A stretch of 64,000 nucleotides of DNA from Bernardetia sp. MNP-M8 (GTDB taxonomy: Bacteria > Bacteroidota > Bacteroidia > Cytophagales > Bernardetiaceae). The position numbers were made by a program, and so were the translations under genes. Each line of letters begins with the position of its first letter. Position 1 is the stretch's first letter. Below the pieces are notes generated by a model. It was given only the letters and a program-made list of their open reading frames with translations. It searched no databases and was not told the origin of the DNA. Of the stretch, positions 62,585 through 64,000 are shown piece by piece. The stretch covers positions 1,736,001-1,800,000 of the forward strand of contig NZ_CP147012.1 of NCBI RefSeq assembly GCF_037126285.1, read 5' to 3'.

Positions 62585-63229
62585 TCAATCTAAAAATGTA
62601 GAAAGTTGATGTAATGAATTAATTTTAGGTTCTTTATAATATGGAAATACATTTTCTCTATCAATCAGAATGGCTTCTATTCCTAGTTTACGAGCTGGCT
62701 CTGTATCTAATTTTATAGAATCTCCCACATAAAGAATTTGGTTAGCAGGGCAGTCTAGGTTTTTGATGGCTTTTTTATAAAAATCTAAAGCTGGTTTTTT
62801 AATTCCTTCTTTTTGTGAACCATAAATTTCAAAAAAATCACGATTAAAGTAAGATTTTAATTTTGACTCTAAAGATATATCCCAATTTGAAATAATACCT
62901 GTTGGTATAGTAATTTGATTGAGAAAATCTGTATCATCAAACGGTTGCCATTCCATATAGGTACAGGCAGCAAAAATATCTTCTAAGAGTTTGAAGTTTG
63001 GTAAAATGCCTACAGCATACAGTAACTCTGTATTGAAATGATGATAAAATTCTTTAGATGTTTTGTCAGGAAAAATAATAGTTTCACTAAGAAGTTTATG
63101 AATACGTTTCAGATAATGAATATCTATTTCATAGCCGTGTTCTACTAATACTTGATGTATTTTTGCAAATAGTTGAGGTTTTTGAAGTAGTGTATTAGCA
63201 ACATCAAAAAATATATAATTGTAAGGCAT
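62585..63229 (-). CDS. HAD-superfamily phosphatase
   Basis: The 214-residue protein has HAD motif I 'YIFFDVANTLLQKPQ' (the Asp6 nucleophile is kept, but the second Asp is Ala-Asn), a helical cap, motif II 'GIISNWDISLES', motif III Lys 'KEGIKKPALDFY' and motif IV 'ILYVGDSIKLDTEPARKLG'. Pattern and length resemble the YjjG/HDHD3-like branch. In motif I the usual DxD is DVA, so phosphatase activity is uncertain. It begins 3 bases after the ATP-grasp gene ends. Confidence 0.82.
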   Translation of the reverse strand: MPYNYIFFDVANTLLQKPQLFAKIHQVLVEHGYEIDIHYLKRIHKLLSETIIFPDKTSKEFYHHFNTELLYAVGILPNFKLLEDIFAACTYMEWQPFDDTDFLNQITIPTGIISNWDISLESKLKSYFNRDFFEIYGSQKEGIKKPALDFYKKAIKNLDCPANQILYVGDSIKLDTEPARKLGIEAILIDRENVFPYYKEPKINSLHQLSTFLD

Positions 63230-63232
63230 TTT

Positions 63233-64000
63233 TTAATAAATAAAATGGTCTGTTTGATTGTTTTTAGGTTCTTTCAGTTCTGAATTTGGATAAATAATAT
63301 CCATCAAAATACGTATTGCACTTCCTTTTGTAATTTTGGGAACAGTCGGTTCTTTATCAAAAACATATTCTTCTAGTATGTATTCTATGTCTTTAAATCC
63401 AAATTGTGAGCGTATAGAATTTGTTCCTGATATTCTTCCATTGATTTCGAAAGGCATAATTTTTCCTTCTTCAGTAACAATAGCTTGAATATTACAAGAA
63501 CCTACAATTTTTAAATGAAGCATCATTTTTTTAATGATTTTCTCTAATTCTGAATCATATTTTTGTATCACTTCACAAAAAGCAGTTGCTCCACTTTGCA
63601 ATTCTCTTTCAAAGGTAATAAATCCATGCAATTTTTGTTGGCGAGTAACATAGAAGGCACAAGTAATTTCTTTTCCTGTCCATAACTCTTGAACCATATA
63701 GTCATCACTAAAATCTTTTATATTCTTAGGATTAATATGTATTCCTCTTGAACCTCTTCCTTCTTTTGGCTTGAGTATATAGGATTGAAAAGCGTTTTCT
63801 GGATAGGTAGAAGGTAAATAGGAATGAGCAAAAGGAATTTGATGTTTGGCGAAAAACTCCCATGTTTTGTATTTATCTAAAAAAACTTCATTTGTTTCTG
63901 TAGGAGAAACAGCCATTTTAGGTAATTTATGAGCATTTTTACTCAAATAATAAACTTCATAATCTGTACTGGGAAAAACAACATCTATCTTTTCAGTCTC
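63233..64000 (-). CDS. ATP-grasp enzyme, N-terminus beyond window
   Basis: The frame is open through the right window edge, and upstream residues ('DVVFPSTDYEVYYLSKNAHK') continue the fold, so a TTG at 63946 is not the start. The 255 residues seen include the ATP-grasp core: 'SYILKPKEGRGSRGIHI', 'MVQELWTGKEITCAFYV' and 'IMPFEINGRISGTNSIRSQF' with the metal-binding Glu-Asn. Such CarB-like ligases in glycan clusters join amino acids or carboxylates to sugars or to each other. The substrate is unknown. Confidence 0.82.
   Translation of the reverse strand, partial: ETEKIDVVFPSTDYEVYYLSKNAHKLPKMAVSPTETNEVFLDKYKTWEFFAKHQIPFAHSYLPSTYPENAFQSYILKPKEGRGSRGIHINPKNIKDFSDDYMVQELWTGKEITCAFYVTRQQKLHGFITFERELQSGATAFCEVIQKYDSELEKIIKKMMLHLKIVGSCNIQAIVTEEGKIMPFEINGRISGTNSIRSQFGFKDIEYILEEYVFDKEPTVPKITKGSAIRILMDIIYPNSELKEPKNNQTDHFIY

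Noticed and set aside
63233-63946. ATP-grasp gene starting at a TTG at 63946
   Set aside because: The frame stays open to the window edge and the upstream residues look like part of the same fold, so the true start is outside.

Overview
The window reads as chromosome of a low-GC marine-type Bacteroidota, most likely a Cytophagales bacterium of the Bernardetia/Flexibacter kind. The reasons are Bacteroidota -7 promoters of the TAnnTTTG type, type IX secretion (T9SS) sorting domains of both type A and type B, a T9SS plug-like protein, menaquinone synthesis (MenA) and many lipoproteins with weak ribosome binding sites. The genus is an inference; no rRNA, tRNA, IS element or CRISPR array was seen.

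Layout. 1-3.2 kb: the C-terminally cut DUF4419 lipoprotein gene, then a promoter and a SAM-riboswitch-like leader in front of an NhaC-family transporter (predicted methionine uptake). 3.2-31 kb: housekeeping and surface genes, including a giant type B T9SS protein, 3-hydroxyacyl-CoA dehydrogenase, a thioesterase, an MBL-fold hydrolase, an NtrY-like histidine kinase, a beta-lactamase-fold hydrolase, two T9SS type A FG-GAP proteins, an iron-binding protein, Lnt and MenA. 30.7-37.9 kb: asparagine synthetase, a DinB-like protein, an antitoxin and a broken PIN toxin set between two halves of a palindromic repeat, the T9SS plug, an SDR and an isochorismatase-fold hydrolase. 37.9-39.9 kb: an OLD/AAA ATPase plus a Toprim-like partner, a probable small defence module. 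40-47.2 kb: RNase HI, DUF1622, a TPR lipoprotein, a Vat-like acetyltransferase, an EEP-family protein and polyphosphate kinase.

47.2-48.1 kb holds a DUF6934 module, broken by a stop codon and bracketed by 50-bp direct repeats of the ppk 3' end. 48.2-55.3 kb is the most striking part: a tight five-gene minus-strand operon encoding a caspase with adaptor-like ends, an inactive STAND-like protein carrying the same adaptor, a MoxR AAA+ ATPase, a vWA protein and an LRR-TIR protein. It fits the ternary MoxR-vWA-effector class of NTP-dependent conflict systems. It carries two different candidate killing activities, a caspase protease and a TIR domain, and shared adaptor-like segments that could link them.

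55.4-64 kb: a metallophosphoesterase, a metal-ABC ATPase, an EF-hand protein, an M50-like membrane protease, and a surface-polysaccharide operon (ATP-grasp, HAD phosphatase, GT2, NeuD-like acetyltransferase, acyltransferase 3, and separately WecE) that runs off the right edge.

Between genes there is much small-repeat structure: degenerate 7-bp tandem repeats abutting at least six start codons, double-palindrome elements built on a CAGACTTCCTAGTCTG core, and a dispersed 28-bp hairpin.
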